A stretch of DNA of 64,000 nt from assembly GCA_004764695.1 (NCBI GenBank), contig SMSO01000032.1, forward strand, positions 1,386,501-1,450,500. The letters run 5' to 3'. Below are positions 22,130 to 36,100 of this stretch, in pieces. The notes beneath the pieces were generated by a model. The model ran no database searches and had not been told where the DNA came from. It saw only the letters and a list, made by a program, of their open reading frames with translations. The translations under genes and the position numbers were made by a program. This DNA is from Schizochytrium sp. TIO01 (taxonomy: Eukaryota > Sar > Bigyra > Thraustochytrida > Thraustochytriidae). Each line of letters begins with the position of its first letter. The first letter of the stretch is position 1.

Positions 22130-22675
22130 CATAAAAGGGCAGAAGTTTCATCATCAGAAAGCAAAATTGGGAGTCAAAAGCAAGAAAACAGCGGGAACTC
22201 CGTTTGACTCCCTCGCGAACAGTGAACACTGAGAATAAAAGCCTATCTCACTTCGCATCATTTCTCTCTCTTTTCATGTTCCTCTCTCGTTTCCACGCAT
22301 TCCAGGCTTGGTTTTATTTATTAGTACCTTCGAGTCCAGTTCTTCTGCTATTCGCTGTTCTCGCTCGCAGACCCCCTCCCTAGGTCGGCATTACCTCAAA
22401 CGCTAGACATGGAAGGAAGCTCCGAATAGGATTCCCCGATTCCCCGGACTTGGTGCATCCGGTGTTCGCATACAAGTCCAATAGGGGATTCCCCTCCCTT
22501 TCCAGAGAACGCGAAGCTCGTCGCCGAACTCTCATAAATCTGTAGAACGGCTTGAGGGCACAGAGATGTCGCTCCATCTTTGGTCGACCTTTGAGCTTTG
22601 CTTGGGAAGACAAACAATCAGAGAAGCTGCTCGCTCCTTCAGCGAGAACCAAAGCTTCTTGAAGGAGACCTCACG

Positions 22676-22713
<38 letters not shown>
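22676..22713. repeat. ATCA tetranucleotide array
   Basis: About nine uninterrupted units. Confidence 0.92.
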
Positions 22714-24229
22714 TGCATTCTTTCTGACCTATTGACAGTCAAGTCTGAACCATGGCAGAAAGTAAGTAAACCCATCCGAAAGCAAAGCAGAGACTGCCGC
22801 GACAGCCTGACAACTTGAAGAGGAGTGCGGCTCTGGCCTTCGAGATTTTCGAGAGGAGAATTGCTCGACTGTTTCGATCTGGAGGAGGAGCGTTTCTACG
22901 CGCCGCCGTGCTCAAGATCTGTCATGAAAAGGCCAGCAAATCGGCCCTTCCTTAGACAGCAGCAGCAGCAGCAGCAGTGCGAGTGCACTCGATCTCAAGA
23001 GAACGCCAGGAACCCTTGCGTGTCTTCGTGTGTCGTGCCGCGGAATCTGGAGAACCGGGCTCGAGCTGTGTACACGGCCAGAGGCGAACCAAACTAGATT
23101 CTTGCGGCCTCGGTTTGCCTCAGCTCTGTCAGCTCAGCGCTGTCTGCACTCTCGAGGTGCCGCGCTTTCCGTTCCCTATGAACGAATGAACGCGCGCACA
23201 TTCAAACCCCTTCAAACGCCGGGAACAACGCCCTTTCGAGCTGTCCCCAGCACGCCTCGCTTGCGCGTGAGCTAGAGTAAACCGTAGGGCCCTCTGCTGG
23301 TGGTGCGAAACGATGTGTGAGTGTGTGCATCAGCAAGTGAACAAGCAAGCAAAGCCCGTTTCTGCTCGGTTTCCTTGGAATGGGAAGGCTTTGACGTTGT
23401 AGATGCTGACTGACTGGCTGACTGACTGACGTGGTCCGGACTGGACTCCTGACTGGTGGCGCTGCCGGGAATGGCACCGGAGCGGCACTCTCTTTCACTT
23501 TTCCAGGTGAGCTGCCTCGTTCAAGATCTCTGCATCTCGTGTCTCAAAGGCTCTTCGGTCAATCGTTCGATCGTTTGTGGACAGCTTCATGGAATCTGTT
23601 GGGAAGGAGGACTAGCTAGCGAGCTGTTCTCTGCAGAAACTGTTCTCTTTGCATGAAACCTTTTATCGATTATCTTCTTTTTGTTTTTGTTTTTTCTTTT
23701 TCTAGTTCTTTCCTTGCTCCTGTTCGTTGTGGTGAGTTAGCTGCCTCTTACCAGCCAGCCCTATTTGTTGTTTTTCAAAATGTTTCTCTGCGGTAGCCTT
23801 TAATTAAAAAAAAAAAACACTTTAAATAAATAAATAATAGGTAAAAATAATCTGCATCATGATATTTCGATATAGCATGGAGGTGCGAAAGTCTCTGCGA
23901 AGAAGAGAGAAGCAGCAAAAACAGAGACTCACCAGACGAGTCGAAGAGGCCGGTCACTGTTGGACACTTCTCTGCCGCATGTCATCTATTCGCTAGCTTG
24001 TTCCTGTCTACCTGCCAGCAGGTTAGTCAGCGCAAGTACTCACCGCCTTCTCACAATCTCCAGCTAGCCGGAAGTAGCTAGCTCGTCCTCTTTTAAAACC
24101 TGAAACTGCTCCTTTCGATGTTTTGCCAACTCGAGGTTTTCCTCTCTGCTCAAAGCTTCGATGAGCAGCGCCATAGTTCTGGTACCTACCTACCTACCTA
24201 CCTGCTGCTTGTTAGTTTGTTTCTTTATT

Positions 24230-24239
24230 TGCTTGCTTA

Positions 24240-24270
<31 letters not shown>

Positions 24271-24271
24271 T
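24230..24271. repeat. TTGC tetranucleotide array
   Basis: About ten units with one variant (TTAC) copy; reads as a leucine/alanine/cysteine-rich open frame by chance. Confidence 0.9.
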
Positions 24272-25710
24272 TCTTTGTCGTGTTGGTTGGGGGTTTCCTC
24301 ACTCGCTCTCGGCTCAGGGAAAGAGCTTGACGGCCGTCGTCGTGATTTGTGTCTCTCGCGAAGGAAGGCCGAGCTTCATTTCTCGATTTTCGTTGAGCCA
24401 GTCAGCGCGAACTCACTCGCATCGTCTGGTTCGAATTTAGCATCCAAGGTCTATTGTATTTAAATATATTATATATATTTATAATTAGTTCACAAATTAG
24501 TGCTTAATTGTCGAACAGTTAAAGAACTGCTCAGGTTATACATTTATTTTTTCATTCATTTATTTATTTATTTGTTTATCTATTTATACAGATAAAAGAA
24601 AAGAAAAGAAAGAGTAAAATAATTAAAAGTGGGAGGGAGAAAGAGAGGAAACCTTTTTTTCCTTTCCTTTCTTTAAAGAAAAGGAAAAGATTGACATCTA
24701 AAAGTGAGGACCCTTAGCTAACGAAAGCCAAAAAGAGCATTTTTTCTCGAATCTCGTACCACACCATATACACAATCTACGCGACGAGAGCCCAGTTCCC
24801 TCTATCGGCTCAAGCCTCAGTAAATGTGCAGTTCACTCTTGCAAACGCCACCTCCAAGCAGAGCCCTTCCTTCGACCCTCCTCCGTTGCAAGCAAGCTGA
24901 GCTCCTCAACAACCAGCCCTTTGAAAGATACTCGGTTCTCTTTTCCATCTTCAACGCAAAGAAACAGAACCCACAAACAAACAAACAAAGCACTTCAATG
25001 AATGGGCGGGCACCTGCGGACACCTTCCATGAGTCCCTTAGGGACCTCTGGGAAGATAGTACAGCTTGAGCTGTAGTTGTCTTGAGCTCAAAGACTGATC
25101 ATGTCTTTCTTGATTTCTGCAGGAACCTGAGCGAGAGCAGCTGCGAAGAGATCACCGCGTTGATGGGAACGCTGCAGATGCCAGCGCTTCGAAGGGAAAG
25201 CTTTGCAGAGGCCTGCCAATCAGGGGCCTTTGCTCCTTCTGCCACGGCTGCTGCGGCTTTCTTGAGGCTGGGCTCGACTTGAGAAGTAGCAGCAGGGCAC
25301 CGAGCTTCTGCTCGGCTTGAGGTCTCGTGGGTACGCGAACTGGAGCTCGGCTGCGCAGGATGGGCAAGCTCGCGAGGGTTCACGAGCGGTGCAGGTGCTC
25401 GACGTGGAGCGAGCTCGGTCGCTTGGTCGCTTGCGAGTTCGCGTACGTGCTCGGCTGCAGTGGTTTCAGGGCCGCTCCACTTGCTTGATCCTCTGTCCCG
25501 AGCCCGAGCTGCGGCGGCCATCTGCTCGGTCTCCGCGTCCACCTCGCTCTCGCCCAGCAAACGGCACAAGAGCTCTCAGATCGTGACGACCGCGTTTCCT
25601 CCGCCTCCAGCCCGCACGCCGGCCCATGTCTGCAAACTGAGCACGGTCCATCGCGAAGCCACTTTGATCGCAAAGATTTCGTCAAAACCCAACACAATCT
25701 GCGTGAGCTC

Positions 25711-25830
25711 GAAATTCAAAATTCAAATCTAAATTCTGCTCAGAAATTCAAATCTAAATTCTGCTCAGAAATTCAAATCTAAATTCTGCTCAGAAATTCA
25801 AATTCAATTTCTGCTCAGAAATTCAAACCT
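25711..25830. repeat. 25-bp minisatellite
   Basis: Units of CAGAAATTCAAATCTAAATT followed by CTGCT start at 25741, 25766 and 25791 (the last variant), with partial copies at each edge. Confidence 0.92.
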
Positions 25831-27410
25831 CCACGCATATCTATCTATCTATCCATCTATCCATCCATCTACTGGTTCTCAAGATAGTTCTTCTAAGACA
25901 GATGGAGAGATAGATAGATTGTAGCCAAGCATAGCTGCTGCCTACTTCCTGCTGCCTAGCTATGGCTAGCTATCTCTGGCCTAGCCGCCGGTAGGCTCCC
26001 ATGAAAGACACTCCTCAGGGCGGCTGGGAGGCGCCTCGAAGCCGCCAACTTGCCACTAGTGCACACGCACGCCCGTGCCCTCGCCTCCAAGTTCACGCAT
26101 ATCTTGCGCATACTTGGGCAACAGGCAGGCAGGCAGGCAGACAGTCCTAAGAAGAGCCTTTCGCTCTGCCTCTTCGCGTTGCAGGGAGACCTTGAGAGGC
26201 TTGCTTCGCTCGTCACGGTGTATCGTAGGCGGGTTTGGGATGATGGGGATAATCCGTGCACATGCTTCTTTTCTCTCTTCAAAGGTTCTCTGTTTATGTG
26301 TTAGTTCTCAATGTTTTGTTCACATAGGAGTGCACATATATACATAAATATATATATATTTTTATTATTTATTTTTTAAATTTAATATCAAAAATGATGT
26401 CCTAGAAGTATAAGAACAACATTGAGGGGCTAGAGTAATGCTTGAATGGAATGGCGGTGTTTAGAGGCATGGGCGCCGAGCAGTGACAGAACGACTTCGA
26501 GGACGGCAAAGCGGCTTCGCGGCAGAGAGGAAGTGGTGTGGCCGCTAAAATTGCAGATCACCCCGGCCTCTTGTACGTGTGCATTTTATGGTTTCTGTTC
26601 TGGCTTCCTCAATGCCAATTTATCAACCCGATTTCAATTTATGTGAGGGAGAGAGAGACCACGAGAGTTCGTTTTTTTAAATTTAAATTTAATATACCAA
26701 ACTTTGTTTTGAATTATTTATTTTAAACTATTAACTCATAATTATTTATTTTATAGTTATTTATTCATTTAAAATAATAACTTTTAAAAGTACTGTGAAG
26801 GCGTTATAGGCGAAGGTAAAACTACCAGAGAGATAATCAGAGCGGTTCACAGAAAGAGCACCTCGTCGTGACTGTATACCCAGAACCTTCAACTTATTCT
26901 GTACAGCCATGGCCTGAATGAATGCAACCTGTCGCGAGTCCAAGCTCCTTGGCCAACAGAAAAACCAAACAACCTAAACTGAATAATCCTGAACTTTTAA
27001 AACAAGGGAAAAAACAAAAAAGAACACGGAAAAAAGACGGAAAAAGAGGACAAAGCCTGAGTTTTCTTCCAAGTTCGGAAACTCTATTTTTAAAACCTCG
27101 ACCTCGCTGAACCGACCCTGGAAAAGAACGGGCTCCCTCCTAATATCCCATATCTACCCTACAGACTGGGTGTTCTTTTCGGCCGGCGGCGGCGAAGAGT
27201 TCAGCGCGAGTTTAGGTATAATGTGGCTCAGGCCTCACTTTTCTATTCAAGCTTTACCGCCGCTTTCTTCCACTCAGGTCGCCAGTGTCGGTAGAAGATT
27301 GCACAGCCAGCGAACGGCACGCCCTGCTACTGCGTAAGGGCCTTCTTCCTTCCTTGCGTAGGCGGGTTTCTCGCTGTCATGATGCGTGCTGGCGTGCCAT
27401 GTGAATCAAT

Positions 27411-27457
27411 CCATCCATCTCCATCTCCATCTCCATCTCCATCTCCATCTCCATCCA
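27411..27457. repeat. CATCTC hexanucleotide array
   Basis: About six units of CATCTC flanked by CATC copies, followed at 27478-27530 by CATA/GATA tetranucleotides. Confidence 0.92.
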
Positions 27458-30400
27458 GGCACCCGGGTTTTCCCCCACATACATACATGCATATATAGAT
27501 AGATAGATACATACATACATACATACATGAAGACATCGCATCGATGATCCATATCTATGCAGTAGGTACCTTGCAACGGACCTATCCTATCTACCCTTCA
27601 AAGCGTGCGTACAAAATGTGCGAGGAGGGGGGGCCTGTGAGCTTAACTGCTAGTACCTTACGTGCGGTTCGCAGGAGCGCTGGCCTGTCGTAGAGTAGGG
27701 CGTAGCGAGCCAGCTAGCCAGCGAGCGAGGGCACAGGCCCCTGCTTTCTTCCTCGTAGACCGCTTTCCTTCGCTGTTGTTTCCTTCTTGGCCGAGGCAGC
27801 TTTGGATGTGTAAATAGACATGCACATAGCTACAGAGATGGCCAATCAATTGGCTGAGACATACTGCGAGAGCGGTGCCGGGGGCTGCGTGAATCAATGG
27901 GAGCCCCACGGCGCTCCTCAAGTTGGCGGCGAGCGAGAAGACGTTATGTGCGACTGACTCGTGTCTGGTTGAAAGCAAATAACAAATGCGGCCAAGTTGA
28001 ACTTGGACTTGAAGATAACAACAAAAAATGGAGAACTGAAATGGAGATTTGAAGGCCCACCCTCCCGCCTCCGGTACGCTGTGAGTCCCCACGGCGATAA
28101 CGAGCGACCGCGGCCGAGCATTTGACCCACAGCTTCCAGGATCAAACTCGGCTGCGGCAATCGTTCAAAATTATAGATTGAGGAATCAGGCAGGCTCGCC
28201 ATCTTCTGCTTCTCCGTAAGCTATCAGCTAGCTAGAATGCAATTCACGGTCGCATTCACAGACTGATATTCTTGGAACGATGTGGGAACATGCATGGAAC
28301 CCTCGAGACGCTGCCCTCTTCTCTTCATCTTCATCGTGTTGTTTTTTCTTCAAGTTCGCGCACCCGTCGCCGGCGGCACCGGCAGCTCGAGAGAGTTGAA
28401 GTCCCCAACGAGGTCCTTCTCGGCAGACCCTCGCGATGGGCATGCTGTGCGAACGCTGGATGGAGTCCAAAGATGCGATGATCTAGATGGCGTGGCGGTT
28501 ATGAATGCAATGCCGAGTTTTAGAAAAGGGCACAGGCCTACCTACCTACAGTGAACTCAGTTGGCGGCCAGGAGAATAATAACATGTAACTGAGGGGTCG
28601 CGAATGCAAATGCACGTACAGACCTGCAGCAAAAGCAACGCCAGACACAGTCGCGGAGTCAACGGTTTCGTGCGCACTGATGAACGGATGGGCCTTCGAG
28701 CTCTGGCTGAAACTAACAAGGGCTTTAGGCCTTGAACTCAGAACATGTGCCTTCTTGAATTCAGATGGAACCTAAAACAAAGAAAGTATGAATATGAAAC
28801 TTCAAAACTTCGAGTTTCATTCGCTAGTTTTAAAATGTATTGTTATATTCTATTAATTCGATAAATAATTAAAAAGAAGAAGAAATACTGTAACAATCAT
28901 GCTGAACGAGTTGAATATGAATTACTTTTACTTTTAATTTTTAGTTTTAAAAACCTTTTTTAAATGACACAGTTCTGCACAGGAGCAATTCTTCTCAATC
29001 AAAACCTTTTGAAGCACTTCAACTTGAAAATGGCAAGAAGCAAAAGGGGAACAGTCCCTCTCTCCAAAGCGCACAGCGACTCATTCGCCTCACATCGCTC
29101 CGCTTTTCTAGGGAGTGCTGGCCTCAGCTGACTTGGCCACCGCCCTTCGCGCCCATCGTAACGAGACGCTATGAGCGGCGAGCACCCAGTTCCGTTCGCA
29201 TTGTACCAGTCAATCAAAGGAACAAACAAACAAAGGAACAAAGGAACAAACAAACAAACAAACAAACAAACTCGTGGCCTTTCGAAATCGGGACAACGCC
29301 TTGCTGTCCTTCTCGATTCAAAAAGTCGCTGATCCTTTCAAGTCTTTTCAAGAGGTCATCATCGTCAGGTTCCGGCAAAACCAAAGTAAAACGAGAAGAG
29401 AGAAGGGCTCGTGGCGGCCCAGGGCTTCGGGCTCACCACGCTTCCTCCGCTGCAGCCGGTTTGGAGAGCGACGAGGCGCCAGGCGCTGGCCCTCCTGACG
29501 CTGCGAGTTCGGAAGGCTCTTGACGAGGGTAGGGCAGGAGGCTCGGAGAAGAGCTGGCAGTAAGTACTGCTTCGAATGGATTTTTGAAATTTCGAAACTA
29601 ATTAGTTTCGAGGATGGAGCGAGTCAAAGGAGTTATAGCTGCTTCTTACCTACTCGAAAGGAACAAACTCGGCTGTGATTGATTGCTCCAAGGCTCGGAA
29701 ACTAGGAGGAAGGCGGCAGACGTCGAGCGCGAAACATGTGCCGAGCGCGGGCCGTACCTTCTGGGCTGGAGCAGATGCTCAGGGATCGGCCTCCTCTCGC
29801 TTTGCGCTGCAAGGAATGCGCAGAAAGTAGCGGAGCCTGACGAAGCAGTCAGTACACGGGCGGGAGATCGCAAGCGGCATCAAAATCAATTTGTAACATC
29901 AAGTTTCGAAATGCCGGCTTTGGAGTACTAATTAAACCAGATGAACCTCAGCGGACTTGGTTTGATTTGAAAGGGTCCTGCGTCCAACCTGAGGAAGCAA
30001 ATGTGAATGTAATCCAAAGACGCGCGCGAGAGAGAGAGAAGTAGATAAAAGGTAACGCGCGCATGGGACCAGCCCATTCCTTCAAAAAGGCATCGCTACG
30101 TATTTATTTATTGGAGAAATACAGAACGAGTTGCTGTTTGAAGGTTTATGTTAAATTCTGTTTTCAGTTGAGCTTTCCTGTTGATCCAAAATTACCTCAG
30201 AAAACTGAAAATTGCCTTCCTTCGCTGCTCTTGGCGAATTTAACACGAGGAAGGAGCTCTTCACGTCGCCTGACATGCTTCCTACTTTGTGCGTGCTGCT
30301 GTTCGCGTGGCCATCTATCCCTTTTTCCCATCCGTCAGGATCATGATTTTTGGAAAACTCTCGGAGAGAAAACTTGCAAGAGGAGCACATAATCCGAGCC

Positions 30401-32253
30401 AGACACTGATCATTAATGAGAGCACATCTGCTGTATCACCCATTCTTCCTTTATTTAATTATTCATAAATAAACCAGTGTTGCATTCCTTGGGACCAATC
30501 GTTCATTTGTTTAATTCGCAGCAATCACTTCAGAATCTTCTTCATTCGCTCTCCTCCTTTCGCTATTTGCGCTTTGGAGGTTGGAGTTGAAGATCACAAC
30601 CATACAGAGTGGAATTCACAATCATGACATCATAGATGATATCTTGTGCCCAGGTCTTCGATCATCCGCGTGGAGGAAACCCGATGGGTTATTATTTGCC
30701 GTTACGAGCGAACAGCTATAGGCGAGAACGCGCAGAAAGTTTGCCAAGGTCGTAGCGCCCGCAACGAAGCGGAGGTAGAAGAAAGACATTTTCATTGGCG
30801 CAGACAAGTAATACACGGACCCAAGAGTTCTTTGAATTCTTGCCAGCTCGTAGCATCTCCGCAGATCAAGGCTTGGCTTTCAGCCATATGTTTGGCAACA
30901 CCACGAAGACTGAAGGATCAATGTTAAGCCAAGCAGGACCAGCAGGTTTACTTCTGACGCTGATGCAAACTAGTGGTGACCATGACAGCTGACACGGCGC
31001 TGGAGATAGTTTTGGCAAAATGAAATTTTAATTAAAAATATTAGGAGGTAAAGTAATTATCTTTGTCAGTTGACGGAGGGTCGTTCGCTGATGCTACATA
31101 TCGTGGTTAGTTATATGCAGAAAACGCTCCAACGCCAATATCTACGCCGTAAACACCCGCACGAATCATTTCTTTTGAAGTTTGCTGTATCGCAATATAA
31201 AGACGTATTCAACTTACCGGACGGCGCCGTGACGCAAACTAGACGGGCGGCAGCGGTTCGGGTTTCTCAACTCTAAGAATAAGATTAAAATAAAAATGAA
31301 ATGAAATGAAATGAAAAGAAAAGAAAAGAAAAGAAAAGAATACAAAGAAATAAGTTATTTCCGAATGTTATGCCAAATTAATGCTTCTGCAAAAGAGATC
31401 TCACGAACCGATTGATGGTGGAGAAATCGATCTTCTGCGTCAATCTCCATTTTGCCACCTTTTAAAAAAGATGTACATCTTTCCTTCGCTGTCTTCATCT
31501 TGACGACCATCTTCACCGAAGCCCTCGCCTTTAATTTTCTTTAGCCAAGTTCTTCGAGTTGAAGAATAAAATAAAGCAGAAAGAAAGACAGAGAGAAAAG
31601 AAAGAAAGGATTCATTGAATCTTAAAGTAAAACCAGGAGGACTGAAACCTGCGGTCCCGTTCTTTTTCTGTGTTCTTTGCCGAAACTCTGTGGAGCTGAG
31701 AAGAGGACCTTTCGTCCCTTCAGCTTTCTTTTCACTCCTTTATTTTCAACATTTTCATTTTATAGTCTGCATCTTTACCACCGCTCGTCTCAACTCAGCC
31801 ATCGCCGCCATTAAATAAACAAAGAAGATCACTGATTTCCATCTGTTTCTGCCAGCTTACCTTTATCAAGAACAATTCAGGAGTTGCCAAACAAACAAAA
31901 CAAAACAAAACAAAACAAAACAAAACCAAATGCAAAATAAGAGCTTGACTTTTGCAAACCAAAATCAGAGTCATTAAAAACACGAGCCTGCCTGATGAGT
32001 TCCAACTTAGCCGAGAGAAATGCGATCTATCGACACCTATACCTCCCTCCCATCACATCAAACTAAAGCGCTAACCTTCGGAAAAACCACACAAACAAAC
32101 ATAAAAGGAACGTTCCACTTGGCCGCAGGAGGTAGCGACGCTCGGAACGCCTTTGGGAGACTTGCGGGAGGCACAAGTTGGACCTGGTTTGCGGCTGCCA
32201 AAGAAGTGCCACTTCCTTGTAGGCCAAGGAAGTCAGCGCAGCCACGACCAGTG

Positions 32254-32286
<33 letters not shown>

Positions 32287-32929
32287 GTTCGCTCCTCCTT
32301 CCTGTCCGCTTATTACATTTGTTACTCGGCGTCCAGGGTCATTTTCAAATTATGGCTGCTCAAGTCAAGTTAGTTCAAAAAGTTAGTTCAATTAATTCAA
32401 AATTGGGTGATCGAGCGATTGATTCAAAATCGATTCAGAGCCGAAGCCACGCAGCCTGGTCGCGACCATCAGTCAGGAGCTGCGACCTGGACGCCTGGAT
32501 GGATGATGGCATCTCGAGGCTTCGGGCAGAGGGCTGGGAAGGCAGGCGTCTTTTTTGGAGCGATGGCTGCGCTGGTTTCGCCGAAGTCGTGGAGCCCGAA
32601 GTGATTTCTAGCTAGCTAGCAGCTAGCTTGAGGAGTAATATGGGAGTTCCGCCATTGAGGCCCAGCTCGCTGGTGATCGCACTCTGTGGAGGATGGATGA
32701 TGAATGATGAGCGTAGGTAATGATCGTGATGGTATTATTTATGGAAACTGGGCTCGCCAGTTAGATAGCTAGCTAGTTAGGTACCTAGTTGCCATCCCAT
32801 GATCCAAACAATCTGTCTATATCTTCAGGGTCCAGGATTGAGCCAATCAATTTCTTTCATTCACTCATGTAAGGAGTGATGATCAACATGGGAAACAACT
32901 GACTGCGATGTTGTGCACTTGGGAAATAA

Positions 32930-32932
<3 letters not shown>

Positions 32933-32970
<38 letters not shown>
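32933..32970. repeat. AT dinucleotide array
   Basis: Nineteen uninterrupted AT units. Confidence 0.95.
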
Positions 32971-32973
<3 letters not shown>

Positions 32974-33100
32974 TCTGGCTTTGAAATCGGTGGTTCGCTT
33001 TCGTTGTGGCCACACTTCACGAGACGCCAGATTCGCGCCACGAAGGCACATAACTAGGTACGAGACAGAGAAGGCTTGCAACAGCCCCGCGGCAATGGCC

Positions 33101-36100
33101 CAATGTCAATGGTCGTGAGATGTTCGTTGTTTCGATGAGCCAACGCGACTACTGTTCATCCGCCTAGGGCTGATGCCGTGATGCCCATAAGAAGAACACG
33201 CTGTTCTCGTGCTCTCGAAACCATTTTTTGTTTAAACTGCTCATGCCTCACGCCAGCAGCAACAGCAACAGCAAATTCTGTTGAACAGGAAGAACAATCA
33301 TGATGAATGAGGCCAGAAGAATGATTTTGTGGCAGACGCAGAGTTGCAACACCCTATAGTTTGTCAGCTTGATTTAAAGTGCACGATACCTGCATGAACT
33401 TCCGTCCAAAGATCGAACTTTGAGCGCCGAACATCAATCTTTAAATTCGAACATTGCAGAGGCCGTCGTAGTAGATAGAGCATACCTAGGTCGCATCTAC
33501 TTCTGTGGCAGTAAACGATGCTGCTCTTAAAGATGCTGCTGCCATGAAGCACACCTGGAAATTGAAGGGGTCAGTCATTTTGTGACGTGGTCTTTGCTTG
33601 GCATGAGGAACAGCCAACAACGCATGTGGCTCAGTATTCTGTTGGTTCGCCTGCTTGGCTATACCTCTAGCTGATATCGAAACAACGTTTAGCTGACTGT
33701 CTGCGAAAGCATTCGCCTCGGCTGCTGGATTGAATTGCAATTGAGAGGAATTGATCACTAATCGAGGGAAACCCTTTGAGAATATTATTGCTTCCATGTT
33801 GCTCATAACAAAGTGCTTGATAAGAATATGTGGAGAGCTTATAGCACGCCTTGTTCTTTTACATTCATTTCGTACATATCTGAAGAAGATTCTTCTATCA
33901 CGCTGATTAAGTTCACGCTGGAGTTTTTATTTTCAAATACTAGTTTCATTCGAACATTATTTCCCTTACTACGAATTGAAATTTACTCAATCACTGATTC
34001 ACCACGGACAAACCTATGAATGAACGAATGAAAACACCATGTTTCAAATGCATATTTGACTAGCTCTGTCGCCCCTCTGAAGGTTATAGCGGAATTGAGT
34101 AACCATGACCTTCAAAGGCACTGGACACCATGAAATTCCCACAGATAAAATGGGGAAGCTATCGGTTCGGAGAACAATACGAGGCTTAGATGCTTTTAAA
34201 TGGAGAAAATCAACTTCAGTATGATGTAATTTCCAAGAGTTTTTATTTTGTTGAAATCTTTCCGAGTAAATTGTCGTAAAAGTCACTACGTAAACATCTA
34301 GCTATGACTAACATCTCCTCTAGAACGAAGTTCGAAAGGCTTACGTTCCTACGTAGTTATCGGCATAGAAATGATTATGTACGCTTATGGAAGGAAAGCG
34401 CGTCATCGTAATACTAACCCTTAAATTAAAATAAAATCACAGCAACTAAGCGTCTGACTAAAAAGCAACTGTAGTTCAATTTTTTTGCCACCGTCCATAA
34501 GCATGCAACCTTAAAATTAAGCTTGTAATCTCCGTGAGCAGCAATTTATTCTTTAAAGATAATAAATCTAGAAGGTTTGACTTCTTATCAAGTCAACTAG
34601 CTATTCAGTGAAGAGCGTTGGGTAAATTTCCTGGCGACAAGAGCATTGGAAGTTTGTAAAAGACGGTATTCCTCTCATTAAAATTAGCCTCTGCACAAGC
34701 TGGTGGTTCCCCCCTGTGTTAAGATTACAAATAAATAGCCTGTTCAATTTAAATCATCTATTCTTGCCACAGCTTCAATTCTGCCTCAAAGAGTTCAACC
34801 CCCATACATCCAAGTCATTTGAAAGAATTCACCATCAGTATCTTGATTTAGAGAATAAATATACTTCATGTGCTCGACAAGGTCTCGTCGGTTTTGAAGC
34901 TTGCGAGATTTAGGCTGGGTGTATCGAAAGAAGAAAGTGTCAGCTTGAAAGCAGCAGCTGGCCAACTTGAAGGTCAAAATAAGGTTGGCTGAAACTGAAG
35001 CGCACTATTGAGAAGGACATACGAGCGATTAACAAAGGTTTCACTGACCTTTGATATGGTTTTACTCACCATACTCACGAATCACCTAAGCTTCAGCCTG
35101 GTGGGCCCAGATGTGTAGCTTTGGCAACCGATGGTTTCTATTATTTTATTTTTTTTAAGAGAAAGAGGCAGCTTTACTGACAGAAGACAAAGATTGCAAG
35201 AACTATCTTAGCTTATCCAGTGTCTGAACTGCAAATGCAGAGATCACACAAATTTATAATGGAAAAGAGGTTGGCAGAAAGGACCGCTTAGCAGGAGACG
35301 AACACATTGAAGATACGAGGATAGTTAAAAGAAAACTTATTTGTTCATTCTACAGGGCTCTTTTTGTGAATGGTAAGCGCCTTCGTATCTTGATGCAGTC
35401 ATCCTATCTACCTATGCTCATCTGTCCGAGAGAGATATTGAAGAAGCATAATCCATAATATGAACAATACGTACTAGTAGCCATCACTCAGAAAGTACCT
35501 ACCGTGATATGATACTCCTTCTTCAAAAATGGTGCTAAACATAGAACGTTCATAACCCTAGAAGGAACGATTTGTTAAAGCTCGCTCGACATACGAGAGA
35601 ACCTTGTAGTAGTTGGAAGTTGTGGTATAATCGTTTAACGGATCAATTCTGATCGCGGAAACTTGTCTACGGAATGGCAGCTTACAAAGGTGCTAAAGAT
35701 ACCCTTCAGTCTGCTGCGGAGTTACGGATAAGAGACAGCTAAGATACTGAAGACATGATAAGATCACTGAATGGAGTACACACCCTGATGGCTTTTACAA
35801 TATAGATAATAAGTAGTTTAAAGTACAGAGGTACTGATTGAGAACATGCAACCTTCTTCACACGTGACATAACAAAATTATCAGTCGAAAGTATTAAGGC
35901 TGCAGCGAGTGGAACCAATACAAAGGCTTGTATACGGAAAGGATAGACTAAGGAAGAGGAGTTTGCTTCGTGTTGATACATGGCTTATAAGCGTTAACTC
36001 AAATATTCACACTCTTTTGATTTACTCGAACAACAGGGGTAGGCGCACCAAATAACAACGATTTCCTGAGTGATACACAGGCAAGGATCAAATTTACAGT

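Larger units (their letters stand above)
19303..33100. other. Long gene-free microsatellite-rich region
   Basis: Nearly 14 kb with no supported gene. It is full of short tandem repeats, homopolymers and poly-pyrimidine tracts. Besides the arrays listed separately it holds GTTT (20176-20200), CAG (22957-22977), CTAC (24184-24203), AGGC (26123-26140), GATA/CATA (27490-27530), ACAA (29225-29272), AAATG/AAAAG (31296-31340), AAAAC (31891-31926) and CT (32255-32284). The palindromic GCTAGC motif is scattered through it (20724, 21036, 24060, 28220, 32610, 32765). Open frames up to about 150 codons are low-complexity or lack an ATG. Confidence 0.6.

Noticed and set aside
27658-28092. A 144-codon open frame on the minus strand
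   Set aside because: It opens with GTG, lies in a repeat-rich zone, overlaps other frames and has no motif.
35739-35981. An 80-codon ATG frame with hydrophobic segments (minus strand)
   Set aside because: No recognised motif and no supporting context; expected by chance in AT-rich DNA.
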